Source: Brevibacillus porteri (lineage in GTDB: Bacteria; Bacillota; Bacilli; Brevibacillales; Brevibacillaceae). Taken from it: a DNA stretch of 64,000 nucleotides. Positions 17,601-25,000 of the stretch are shown one piece after another. A program made the translations under genes and the position numbers. How positions within the stretch are numbered: the first letter of the stretch is position 1; the number at the start of each line of letters is the position of its first letter. Below the pieces are notes generated by a model. The model saw nothing but the letters and a program-made list of their open reading frames with translations, searched no databases and had not been told where the DNA came from. The DNA is taken from NCBI RefSeq assembly GCF_003013475.1, contig NZ_PXZO01000009.1:1-64000 (forward strand), read 5' to 3'.

Positions 17601-20600
17601 TTTGTGTGATGCGCAAGGCAAGGTTTGTGTAAGTATGAAGGGGTTCACAACGAGGAGCCTCGCAGGTGAAAAAGCTGCCGGAGTTGTACAAGGGAGCAAA
17701 GGTGCAGGGGAGTCAGATAAAATCACGAGTACGCTGATGCTTCAGCCTGCTTGGATCGAAAAAGCCATTCCTATGGAAGCCAAAGCTCCTGAATATGAAC
17801 AGCATGTAGTGATGCTCTGCGAACCAGAGAAGATCTCTTGGGAAAGCATGTCCTCTCAGATAAACGGTGTGAGATTCCTTTTGTTGCAATCCAATCAGCA
17901 AGGCATGGCGGAACGATTCGAAGCGAATGCTGTTCAGGTTTTCGAAGAAATCAAAGCCCTTCTTCAAGCAAAACCAAAGGGGAAGGTGCTGATTCAGATC
18001 GTTGCTCCTCTCCGATCAGAACAACGACTGTTTGCTGGAATTGCTGGCCTATTAAAAACGGCACAGATCGAGAACCCGAAAGTAATCGGACAGTTGATCG
18101 AAATCGATTCAACAGAAGATTCAGCGGGATTGGCAGAGAAGCTGAGAGCAAACAGCTTGTGCCCAACAGATAGCCAGATTCGCTATCAATTAGGGAAACG
18201 ATATATGGCGGGATGGAGTGAAGTGGCAGCTCCACAGCATGAAGCAAGCATGCCGTGGAAAGACAACGGAATTTATCTGATTACGGGCGGAGCAGGTGGT
18301 TTGGGACTTATTTTTGCCGAAGAAATGGCGGAGAAAGCCCGTGGCATCACCTTGATTCTGACGGGACGCTCTGCGCTGACTGATGAGAAGCAAGCAAAGC
18401 TTCGTATGCTTGCGAACACCGGGACAAAAGTCGAGTATCGCCAAGTGGATGTCACGCAGAAACAGGCAGTAGAGGATTTGGTCCAAAGCATTCGATCAGA
18501 GTTTGGCGATCTTCACGGCATCATTCACAGTGCGGGTGTGACTCGCGACAATTTTATCCTGAAGAAAACCAAAGAAGAAGTACAAGCAGTTCTCGCGCCA
18601 AAAGTTGCAGGACTCGTTCATTTAGACGAAGCGACTAAGGGGCTGAATCTGGATTTCTTTGTGCTCTTTTCTTCAGCGGCTGGAAGCTTGGGCAATATGG
18701 GACAAGCAGATTATGCGACTGCCAACGCCTTTATGGATACCTACTCCGCATACCGTAACGAACAGATCGCGTTAGGTGAACGGCAGGGTCAGACGATCTC
18801 CATCAATTGGCCTCTGTGGAAAGAGGGCGGAATGCAGGTAGACGAAGAGACAGAAAAGAGATTGTGGGACGACCTTGGCATGGTTGCTATGCAGACGGCT
18901 TCGGGTATCAACTGCTTGTACCGGGGGTTAGCTTCGGGACAAGATCAGTTGATGGTAATGGAAGGCGATCTTGTACGAATGAAGCAAAGGCTGATGGGGG
19001 TCTCTGTGACCTCGTCGACACTAACAGCTCATTCGAACAGCTTGCAAAGTGAAGTTCAAGCGTCTTTGCTGAAAATAGTTGCTGATTTGCTCAAGGTTGA
19101 TAGAGAGGATATTGAAATCCACGCTGAGCTCCATGAGTACGGCTTTGACCAGATGAAGCTGACCGAATTGACAAACAAGCTGAATCAATTCTATGAGCTT
19201 GAACTTACGCCAACTGTATTGGTAGAGTACCCGACGCTTTTTGCTGTCTCGCAACACTTGATGGATGCCTACCAGGATCGGTTCATCCAACAGTTCCAAC
19301 CAATAGAGAGCGCAAATATCTCTGCAAAAACGGATAACGCACATCTTGTTTCTGTTGGGCAACAAGATGTGCTTCGGGCAAAAGTAAGGGAGTATCTGAA
19401 AAAGGAAATTTCTGCTGTTATCAAGCTCCCAGCTTATAAAATCGATGAGGATGCTCCGTTGGAGAAATACGGGATCGACTCGGTTATGGCGATGCAATTG
19501 ACGAATCAATTGGAAAAAGCATTCGGTTCGCTGTCAAAAACGCTGCTCTATGAATACCAAAACATAGAGGATTTGACAGGCTATCTTTTGGCGCATCATG
19601 GAGACAAAATCATCGCGATTATGGGAGCCGGGAAAACAGCAGAGACAAGCACAGTAGAGAATATTGCTAACGTGCTTGCCCCTACTGACTCCATAACAGA
19701 GCATCGTCGTCGTTTCTCACGGTTTGTTGCGCGTGAGCATGCAAATAATCAAACCACATCTGACCTGGACATTGCCATTATTGGTATTTCGGGTCGCTAT
19801 CCGCAGGCTGCCAATGTACAAGAGTTCTGGAACAATTTGCGGGATGGCAAGGATTGTATTACAGAGATTCCGCAAGAGCGCTGGGATCACAGCTTGTACT
19901 TTGACGAGGCTCGGAACAGACAAGGAAAAGCATACAGCAAATGGGGCGGCTTCATAGACGGTGTCGATCAATTTGATCCGCTGTTCTTCCATATTTCTCC
20001 GAGAGAAGCGGAAATGATGGACCCTCAAGAACGCCTTTTCCTGGAAACCGTGTGGAATCTGCTCGAAGACACAGGACACACGCGAGAGGTGTTACAACGT
20101 CAATATGATAATAGAGTCGGCGTCTATGTAGGGGCGATGTATCAGCCGTATCACGCATTTGATACGGATATGGAAAAGGGCTCTATCATTTCCCTCTCTT
20201 CCTACCATTCGATTGCCAACCGAGTCTCTTACTTCTTTAATCTGCAAGGTCCGAGCATGGCGATTGATACAGCGTGCTCTTCATCTGCCATTGCCATTTA
20301 TCATGCCTGCGAAAGCTTGATAAAGGGAGAAAGCACGCTTGCTATCGCAGGGGGCGTGAATGTTTCGATCCATCCTAAGAAATACCTAGGATTAAGTCAG
20401 GCTCAAATGATTGGAAGCCACGCAGACAGCAGAAGCTTTGGAGATGGAGACGGATATTTACCAGCAGAAGGCGTAGGGGCTGTACTATTGAAGCCTTTAG
20501 CCAAAGCGATGGAAGATGGGGATTCCATCTTAGCCGTCATCAAATCAGCTGCGACCAATCATGGCGGACGTACCAATGGATTTTCGGTGCCGAATCCCCA

Positions 20601-22068
20601 TGCACAAGCACAGTTGATGGAAGATAATTTTGCTAGAGCGGGCATAGATCCACGGACGATCAGTTATGTGGAAGCCGCTGCTAATGGTTCGCTGCTGGGA
20701 GATCCGATTGAGTTGAAGGCGTTAACAAATGCTTTTTCGAAGCAGACGGATGATGTTCAGTTTTGTGCAATTGGGTCGGTCAAATCGAATATCGGTCACG
20801 CCGAAGCAGCTTCAGGTATTTCTCAGCTGACAAAGGTGATCTTGCAGCTACAGCATCAGGAGTTGGTTCCATCTATAAAAGCGGAGCCGTTGAACCCGCA
20901 TGTCAATTTTGCAGAAACGCCTTTTTATCTGCAAAAAGATCGACAAAAGTGGGAGCGACCACTGGTAAGCATCAATGGAGAAGATCGAGAGGTTCCACGC
21001 CGGGCTACGATCAGTTCGTTTGGAGCAGGCGGGTCAAATGCTCATTTGATTCTCGAAGAATATATTGCGCCGCAGACAGAGATGAAATCCATTTCTTCTG
21101 CCACTTCACCCCAGATCGTGGTTTTCTCGGCAAAAAATGCAGAGCGATTGCGTGCCGTTGCCCAGCAGATGCTTGCATTTGCCAAGCAGCAAGCGTTTTC
21201 CTTGGCGGATTTTGCCTATACGCTTCAAGTGAAACGAGAGGCCATGGAATGCAGGTTGGCTATGCTGGTTCAAAATCGAGAGGAATTGATTCAAGGATTA
21301 CAGGCGTATTTGGAAGCGGTCGAACAAGGCAGCGAGCCAACGGCATTGATTCCTATCTATACAGGAGATCTCGAAGAAGACCAGGCAGGAGTGCGAAATC
21401 TTCTTTCAGGCAAGGTAGGAGATACGGTGTTGCAGGTTCTTTTAGCAGAAAATAATCTGGAAAAGCTTGCCCTTCATTGGACGCAGGGAGGTAAAATTCC
21501 TTGGGAATCCTTGTATCCACAAGAGCGGCGCACGCTCTCTCTGCCTACCTATCCTTTTGCCAGAAAACGCTATTGGCTCTCCGCTTCCGAGGGTGAGGGG
21601 GAGCAGCTTGGGAATGACACGATTCGTCAACCTATGGAAAAAGCGACGTTCGCGATTGATATCAACCCTGACAGCCCAACAGAGGAAAACATTCAGCGGG
21701 ATATGGCACAATTTCTCTCTCGGGAGTTACATCTTTCGGAAGGGCAAATTAAGATAAACAAATATTTCTTGGACTATGGCATGGATTCGATCATGGTTAC
21801 CAAACTGATTCGTCATTTAGAGCAGCGCTGGAATATCAAAATCAAAGGGCGGGAAGTGCTGGAGAACCCGACGATGAAGTCTTTAGCTCATCTACTTGCA
21901 TTAAAAATAAGAGAGTTGAGTCATAAAGAGATTGCTTCCACTACAGATTTAGAAGCAACGTCTCAGATTCGCAGTGAACGGACAGAGAATCTGTTGCAAA
22001 AATTCAAAGAAGGCCTGCTAAGTTTAGAAGAGATCGAACAGGTAATCGACAAAGGAGGGATGATATGA
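10138..22068 (+). CDS. Trans-AT polyketide synthase, second subunit (cMT-ACP to non-elongating KS-ACP)
   Basis: 3,976 aa; ATG 10138 overlaps the previous stop (ATGA), with GGAGG at 10126-10130. Domains by residue: cMT 4-356 (GAGTGGTS), ACP4 400-490 (Ser441), KS3 545-968 (Cys703), DH2 1150-1438 (His1181, Asp1358), ACP5 1465-1550 (GVDS, Ser1502), KS4 1600-2040 (DTMCSSS, Cys1775), DH3 2225-2515 (His2256, Asp2429), KR2 2531-2955 (Tyr2859), serine-less ACP 2966-3051 (GFDQ, Gln3005), ACP6 3079-3161 (Ser3115), KS5 3209-3643 (Cys3380, but Ala3514 in place of the HGTGT histidine), ACP7 3850-3928 (GMDS, Ser3884). The tail at 3940-3976, FKEGLLSLEEIEQVI, looks like a helical docking element that pairs with the next protein. 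No AT domain. It completes module 2, runs modules 3 and 4, then passes the chain without extension to the NRPS module. Confidence 0.93.
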   Translation: MNTMDKLLSELLFGQLQSIGLFTVKKQTIAELKAKLHDRYGKWLEESIAVLVQNHYLAYDGESLIANDITPIDLDTAWKKWEEEKTAWLNDPNSKAQVILVEGTMRVLPEILLGKIPATEIMFPNSSMELVEGIYKHNVVADYFNEVLANTIVTYVKQRTEQDASARIRILEIGAGTGGTSAIVLPRLKPFQKHIEEYCYTDVSQAFLLHAEKEYGAENPYLTYRIFNVEKPVEDQGIAADTYELVIATNVLHATKNISQTLLHAKTALQKNGLLILNELTSNTLFAHLTFGLLDGWWGYDDPEWRIPGCPLLTVETWQKMLKKAGYRSVFLPAEEHLDLCQQIIVAESDGVIRRSSQPRQSAVTVAYSPIKKQATKLKAKPLKKQVPVRTTPAKKSGRVTEEVLREKSTIYMKRLIGETLRIPTHQIQSSAPLEQYGIDSILVVQLTNSLRKDFANMSSTIFFEYQTIDALIEYLIETQKEVLIKVIGLEAQEAIDETYQSEIENEEMNVSASTAYTKLPVRKTRRFLSVREQESKESISPSSVVRDVAIIGLSGRYPQAKNVDEFWNRLKEGKNCISEIPKDRWDWKNYFDEEKGKKESMYSKWGGFIDDMDKFDPLFFQISPKDAEEMDPQERLFLQEAYASIEDAGYTPTTLCESRKVGVFVGVMNGNYPTGATYWSIANRLSYLLNFQGPSVAVDTACSASLTAIHFALESLYSGTSECAIAGGVNLIVDPVHYMKLSALTMLSPSDQCKSFGDQADGFVDGEGVGAIVLKPLDKAIADGDHIYGVFKGSMMNAGGKTNGYTVPNPQAQAQLVADALQRAKVHARTVSYLEAHGTGTELGDPIEVAGLTRAFEKDTQDKQFCALGSAKSNIGHCESAAGIAGVTKILLQLKHAQLVPSLHSSTLNPNIDFTKTPFVVQQELAEWKRPIVEINGTTNEYPRIAGISSFGAGGSNAHVIIEEYIPEEQQPSSIKITPQNPAILVLSAKNAERLYEKAQQLLAFIQEHSLSDANLADMAYTLQVGRVAMEERLAVLTGSVKELQQKLTAYVEGQEHIADLYRGQVNRNQEMLDILTSDDEWEETIARWMERGKYSKLLDLWVKGLPIDWNKLYQEEQPSRISLPTYPFAKEAYWIEAKPVSSSAGVGSIHPLLHKNTSDFMEQRFSSTFTGQEFFLSDHVIKGQRVLPSAAYLEMARAAIQLATGGLGSEQEQEGLRFKNVVWTQPLVVGSEPVQAHIELYPEANGEIVFEIYSDSRQDQEQRAEIVHSQGSAVLCSIPDILPFDLTALREQCNLSKLSAEQCYEAFKKMGVDYGLAHRGIEQILIGQGQVLAKLSLPSSVMKTQGQFGLHPSLLDAALQSSLGLMMATSDFSLILPFALEELEIVGTCSASMWALIRYSEGSKAGDIVEKFDIDLCDENGNIQLRMKGFSTRKIANESVGSGVEASKASVSFEEENALDSSSLMEQATHYLKKLLSSVIKLPATKMEADASLETYGVDSIVAMQMTKELEKRFGSLPKTLFFEYQTIKELTGYFVENYRENLMHILGMGENAEAPLTQEPKTTIVDERTAQTERRSKKRKSQRFASLRMETQRSKGALDIAIIGISGRYPQAWNIHDYWKNLRDGKDCITEIPKDRWDHSLYFDEVKNKGGKSYSKWGGFIDGVDQFDPLFFHISPREAELMDPQERLFLQCVYETIEDAGYTRDALGKHDGLGGNVGVYVGVMYEEYQLYASAEQALGRALTIAGSPASIANRVSYFCNFHGPSMAVDTMCSSSLTGIHLACHSLQRGECEVAIAGGVNVSIHPNKYLYLSQGKFASSKGRCESFGEGGDGYVPGEGVGAVLLKPLARAIADGDHIYGVIKGSAINHGGKTNGYTVPNPHSQSRVIRRAFEEAGIHPRTVSYIEAHGTGTSLGDPIEIAGLTKTFQEYTKENQFCAIGSAKSNIGHAESAAGIAGLTKILLQMKYKRLVPSLHSRTLNPNIDFSKTPFVVQQELAEWKRPVIEINGVTREYARIAGISSFGAGGANAHLVMEEYIEEEHRPQFSISAKNPAVIVLSAKNKDRLLEQMQRMLSAIREQVLTDNDLADIAYTLQVGREAMEERFAVIVKSISELEAKLTGYLEEEDDIQDLFMGQVKRNKETMDVFAADEDLQQAIDTWIAKGKYAKILQMWVQGLIFDWNKLYGDTKPRRISLPAYPFAREHYWLPKVDSQAAGFTAGALATLHPMLHQNTSTLSEQRHSSTFTGQEFFLNDHVVKGQKVLPGVAYLEMARVAVDLAAGVRSDNQSAIQLKNIVWAKPVIVEDVPIQVHTGLYPEENGEITFEIYSQPREAEENLVVHSQGRAVLRSAMEAPTLDLSAIQAQCTKSSYRFSQCYETFHGIGLAYGPSHQGIEKLFVGSDQVLAKLILPSSVTDTAGKFVLHPSIMDAALQASLGFVMGTTDLQPSLPFALEQLNIYSSSTAAVWALVRYSDGNAATQKVQKLDIDLCDAQGKVCVSMKGFTTRSLAGEKAAGVVQGSKGAGESDKITSTLMLQPAWIEKAIPMEAKAPEYEQHVVMLCEPEKISWESMSSQINGVRFLLLQSNQQGMAERFEANAVQVFEEIKALLQAKPKGKVLIQIVAPLRSEQRLFAGIAGLLKTAQIENPKVIGQLIEIDSTEDSAGLAEKLRANSLCPTDSQIRYQLGKRYMAGWSEVAAPQHEASMPWKDNGIYLITGGAGGLGLIFAEEMAEKARGITLILTGRSALTDEKQAKLRMLANTGTKVEYRQVDVTQKQAVEDLVQSIRSEFGDLHGIIHSAGVTRDNFILKKTKEEVQAVLAPKVAGLVHLDEATKGLNLDFFVLFSSAAGSLGNMGQADYATANAFMDTYSAYRNEQIALGERQGQTISINWPLWKEGGMQVDEETEKRLWDDLGMVAMQTASGINCLYRGLASGQDQLMVMEGDLVRMKQRLMGVSVTSSTLTAHSNSLQSEVQASLLKIVADLLKVDREDIEIHAELHEYGFDQMKLTELTNKLNQFYELELTPTVLVEYPTLFAVSQHLMDAYQDRFIQQFQPIESANISAKTDNAHLVSVGQQDVLRAKVREYLKKEISAVIKLPAYKIDEDAPLEKYGIDSVMAMQLTNQLEKAFGSLSKTLLYEYQNIEDLTGYLLAHHGDKIIAIMGAGKTAETSTVENIANVLAPTDSITEHRRRFSRFVAREHANNQTTSDLDIAIIGISGRYPQAANVQEFWNNLRDGKDCITEIPQERWDHSLYFDEARNRQGKAYSKWGGFIDGVDQFDPLFFHISPREAEMMDPQERLFLETVWNLLEDTGHTREVLQRQYDNRVGVYVGAMYQPYHAFDTDMEKGSIISLSSYHSIANRVSYFFNLQGPSMAIDTACSSSAIAIYHACESLIKGESTLAIAGGVNVSIHPKKYLGLSQAQMIGSHADSRSFGDGDGYLPAEGVGAVLLKPLAKAMEDGDSILAVIKSAATNHGGRTNGFSVPNPHAQAQLMEDNFARAGIDPRTISYVEAAANGSLLGDPIELKALTNAFSKQTDDVQFCAIGSVKSNIGHAEAASGISQLTKVILQLQHQELVPSIKAEPLNPHVNFAETPFYLQKDRQKWERPLVSINGEDREVPRRATISSFGAGGSNAHLILEEYIAPQTEMKSISSATSPQIVVFSAKNAERLRAVAQQMLAFAKQQAFSLADFAYTLQVKREAMECRLAMLVQNREELIQGLQAYLEAVEQGSEPTALIPIYTGDLEEDQAGVRNLLSGKVGDTVLQVLLAENNLEKLALHWTQGGKIPWESLYPQERRTLSLPTYPFARKRYWLSASEGEGEQLGNDTIRQPMEKATFAIDINPDSPTEENIQRDMAQFLSRELHLSEGQIKINKYFLDYGMDSIMVTKLIRHLEQRWNIKIKGREVLENPTMKSLAHLLALKIRELSHKEIASTTDLEATSQIRSERTENLLQKFKEGLLSLEEIEQVIDKGGMI
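11770..14785 (+). other. Module 3: KS3-DH-ACP, no KR
   Basis: KS3 (Cys codon 12244-12246), DH2 (His 13678-13680, Asp 14209-14211, HVIKGQRVLP) and ACP5 (Ser 14641-14643). There is no ketoreductase between DH and ACP, although a DH needs a beta-hydroxyl. A KR must be borrowed, perhaps from module 4 on the same protein. Confidence 0.8.
14935..19620 (+). other. Module 4: KS4-DH-KR-psiACP-ACP
   Basis: KS4 (Cys 15460-15462), DH3 (His 16903-16905, Asp 17422-17424), KR2 (GGAGGLG near 18284-18304, Tyr 18712-18714), a serine-less ACP (19035-19290) and functional ACP6 (Ser 19480-19482). Expected product is an alpha,beta-olefin. Confidence 0.85.
19035..19290 (+). other. Serine-less ACP-like domain 1 (GFDQ)
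   Basis: ACP fold with the motif YGFDQMKLTELTNKLNQ. The phosphopantetheine serine is Gln (codon 19150-19152), so it cannot carry an acyl chain. It lies between KR2 and the functional ACP6. Confidence 0.85.
19762..21920 (+). other. Module 5: non-elongating KS5(0)-ACP before the NRPS
   Basis: KS5 keeps Cys (20275-20277) and NIGH, but EAHGTGT is replaced by EAAANGS; the histidine codon is GCT (20677-20679). Without it, decarboxylative condensation is not expected and the domain should only transacylate. The linker with LPTYPF is retained. ACP7 serine codon is 21787-21789. The next acceptor is the C domain of the following protein. Confidence 0.85.
22051..22059 (+). promoter_or_regulatory. Ribosome-binding site of the hybrid NRPS/PKS gene
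   Basis: AAAGGAGGG lies inside the last codons of the preceding gene, 5 nt before ATG 22065 and 8 nt before ATG 22068. Translational coupling through the ATGA overlap is likely. Confidence 0.7.
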
Positions 22069-25000
22069 TGCGACGGGAAATCCTCATGGCTTACAAAGAA
22101 GGTAAGCTGTCTGCTGCGGAAGTACAAGAGAAGCTTCTGGAGCTGGAAAACCCATCGTTTACAAGTCCTCTGTCCGTCGGGCAGCAAGGATTGTGGATGT
22201 TGCAAAAAATGTCTCCTACGATGAGTGCTTATAATGTTCCGTTATGCTTTTGCATCCTTCAGAAATGGGACGTTGCCTTATTTAAACAGGCTTGCCACCT
22301 TGTTTTCAAACAGCATCCGATTTTACAGAGTTCGATTATGGAAAAGAATGGTGTTCCGTATCTACTTCAACGCCTGGAGCAATCGCTTCCCATTGAGCAG
22401 GAGGACATCTCAAGCTTAACGTCTCAGGATGTATTGTCGCATCTCAGGCAAAAAGTAAAAGAGCCCTTTTCATTGGAAAAGGGTTCTTTGCTTCGCATTC
22501 ATCTATTGTCGCGCTCGGAAGAAGAGCATTTTGTCCTGATTACGATTCATCATATGATATTTGACGGACATTCCTCCTTGTTATTACTACAAGCATTGGT
22601 CCATACCTATATCGAGCTGGTTGAAGGAAAGCAGCCAAAAGTAACACCGAATTCAACCAGTTACGCTGACTTCGTAAAGTGGGAACAGGACATGATGGCG
22701 AGCGGGGAAGGTAGGGAACATCGTTCTTACTGGCTGGAGCAATTGTCCGGGACGCTTCCACAACTGGAGCTTCCTGCCGATCGCCCGCGTTCTGCTGCAC
22801 CAAGCTTTGAGGGGCAGGTTTTTACGCACGTATTTTCACGAGAGTTGAGTCAGCAGGTGAAGAAGCTCTCCAAGCATTACCGTATGAACGCATCTGTTCT
22901 CTTGTTAGGGATTTTTAAAGCCTTATTATATCGGTATACAGGTCAAACAGATGTGATTGTCGGCATGCCAACGATGGGACGTCCAGAAGAAAGATTCGAT
23001 TCTCTGATCGGTTATTTTGTCAATATGATCCCCATTCGCAGTCAGGTAACGGGGGAAAAGTCTTTCTCCCAGTTCATTCGGGAATTGCAGCTTACGCTGA
23101 TTGACGGGATGGATCACGCTGTCTATCCTTTTCCAACGATGGTACGAGAGGCAAATATTCCTCGACTTCACGGGAATTCACCCGTATTCGATATCATCTT
23201 TACGTACCAAAATTTTCTACAATCGCAAAACTTGCAGCGATTTTATGATGAATGTCAAAACAAGCTTGCCATCGAATTGATGGAGGGTGTTCATCAAGAG
23301 GGTGAGTATGAATTTGAGTTAGAGGTGTTTGAGCAGGAAGCCGAGTTTGTATTGAATCTGAAATACAATCCTCATGTATTTGACCAAGCGACGATACAGC
23401 GGATGGCAGAGCATTATCACAATATCGCAAACGAAGTCATCCAAAATCCTGACATCGCTTTGGATGAGATACGCCTTATTTCTGTGGAAGAACGAAACAT
23501 GCTGCTCGCTGAGTGGAATGCGACTGAAGCGGCATTCCCACAGGCTTTATGCATCCATGATTTGTTCGAGAAGCGAGTCCAACAAACACCAGATGCTGTG
23601 GCTGTTGTTTATGACAATCAATCGTTGACCTACCGTGAACTGGATGAACAAATGACCAAGCTGGCTATCTATTTGCAGGCCGAGGGAGCAGGTCCTGAAG
23701 CTACAGTGGGGATTTGTGTCGAACGCTCTTTGGAAATGGTCATCGGCATTTTCGGTATTCTGAAAGCTGGCGCAGCTTATGTTCCATTGGACCCAACCTA
23801 TTCCACAGAGCGGTTGGCATACATGGTGGAAGACAGTAAGAGCCGTTTGGTGCTTACCCAAGCTCGCCTTTTGGACAAAGTATTTTCAGCGGCAGGAGGA
23901 AATACGAAATGCATCGTGTTAGACAGGGATTGGGAAGAGGTTGAGCAGACAGCCCAGCGACAAAAAACGCTCAACCGGGTAGTAAACCCAACCAATCTAG
24001 CCTATGTGATTTATACATCTGGAAGCACAGGGAAACCCAAAGGGGTCATGGTGAGTCATGAAAGTATCATCAATACCCTCTTTTTCCTTGAATCCCGTTA
24101 TCCCGTTATGGAGAACGACGTTTATCTGCTCAAAACCAACTATGTGTTTGATGTTTCTTTGTCCGAGCTGTTTGGTTGGTTCATTGGTAGAGGACGTCTG
24201 GTCATTCTTCCGCCACATGGGGAGAAGTCTCCAGAAATGTTAGCCGAATCTATCGTGAAGCATCGCGTGACTCATATCAATTTTGTTCCGGCGATGCTGA
24301 ATGTCTTCGTGAACGGCGTTGGAGAGAATCAGCCATTCCTGCAGCATTGTCCGCTAAAATATGTGATGGTTGCGGGTGAAGCCTTTCCAAAAGAGTTGGT
24401 GAAAAAGACGGTTGCCACTTTTCAAAAGGCGAAGATTGAAAACATTTACGGACCAACAGAAGCGTCTATTTATGCGGCATGGTTCTCCTGCTCTGAAAAT
24501 GAACTGGTTAGCAACAATACACCGATTGGTAGACCTGTCGCAAATACACAACTCTACATCGTTGATCGCCATATGAATCCCGTCCCAGTTGGTGTTCCAG
24601 GGGAGCTTTGTATTGCAGGAAAAGGCTTGGCTCGCGGCTATTTGAATCGCCCAGAGCTTACCGCAGAGAAGTTTGTAGATAACCCGTTTACACCGGGAAC
24701 CAAGTTGTACAAAACAGGGGATTTAACGCGTTGGCTCCCTGATGGAACGATTGAGTATTTAGGCCGAATTGATCATCAAGTAAAAATTCGTGGTTTTCGA
24801 ATTGAATTGGGTGAGATCGAGAGCCAACTAATGGCTCATCCACAGATTCAAAGCGTTGTGGTGTTGGTGAAAGAAGAGGGAGATCATAAGCGGTTGGTTG
24901 CTTATTATGTTCCGAAAGCAGGTGCGAACCATGAACTTCTTGAGCCCTCAAAATTACGGGATTATTTGAGAATGAATTTGCCAGAGTATATGCTTCCGGC

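Noticed and set aside
20763-21455. 230-codon open frame on + strand, and long minus-strand frames (e.g. 32007-32861, 37422-38195)
   Set aside because: They lie wholly inside PKS domains in other frames, have no ribosome site and no recognisable protein motif. Long shadow frames are expected in such coding DNA.
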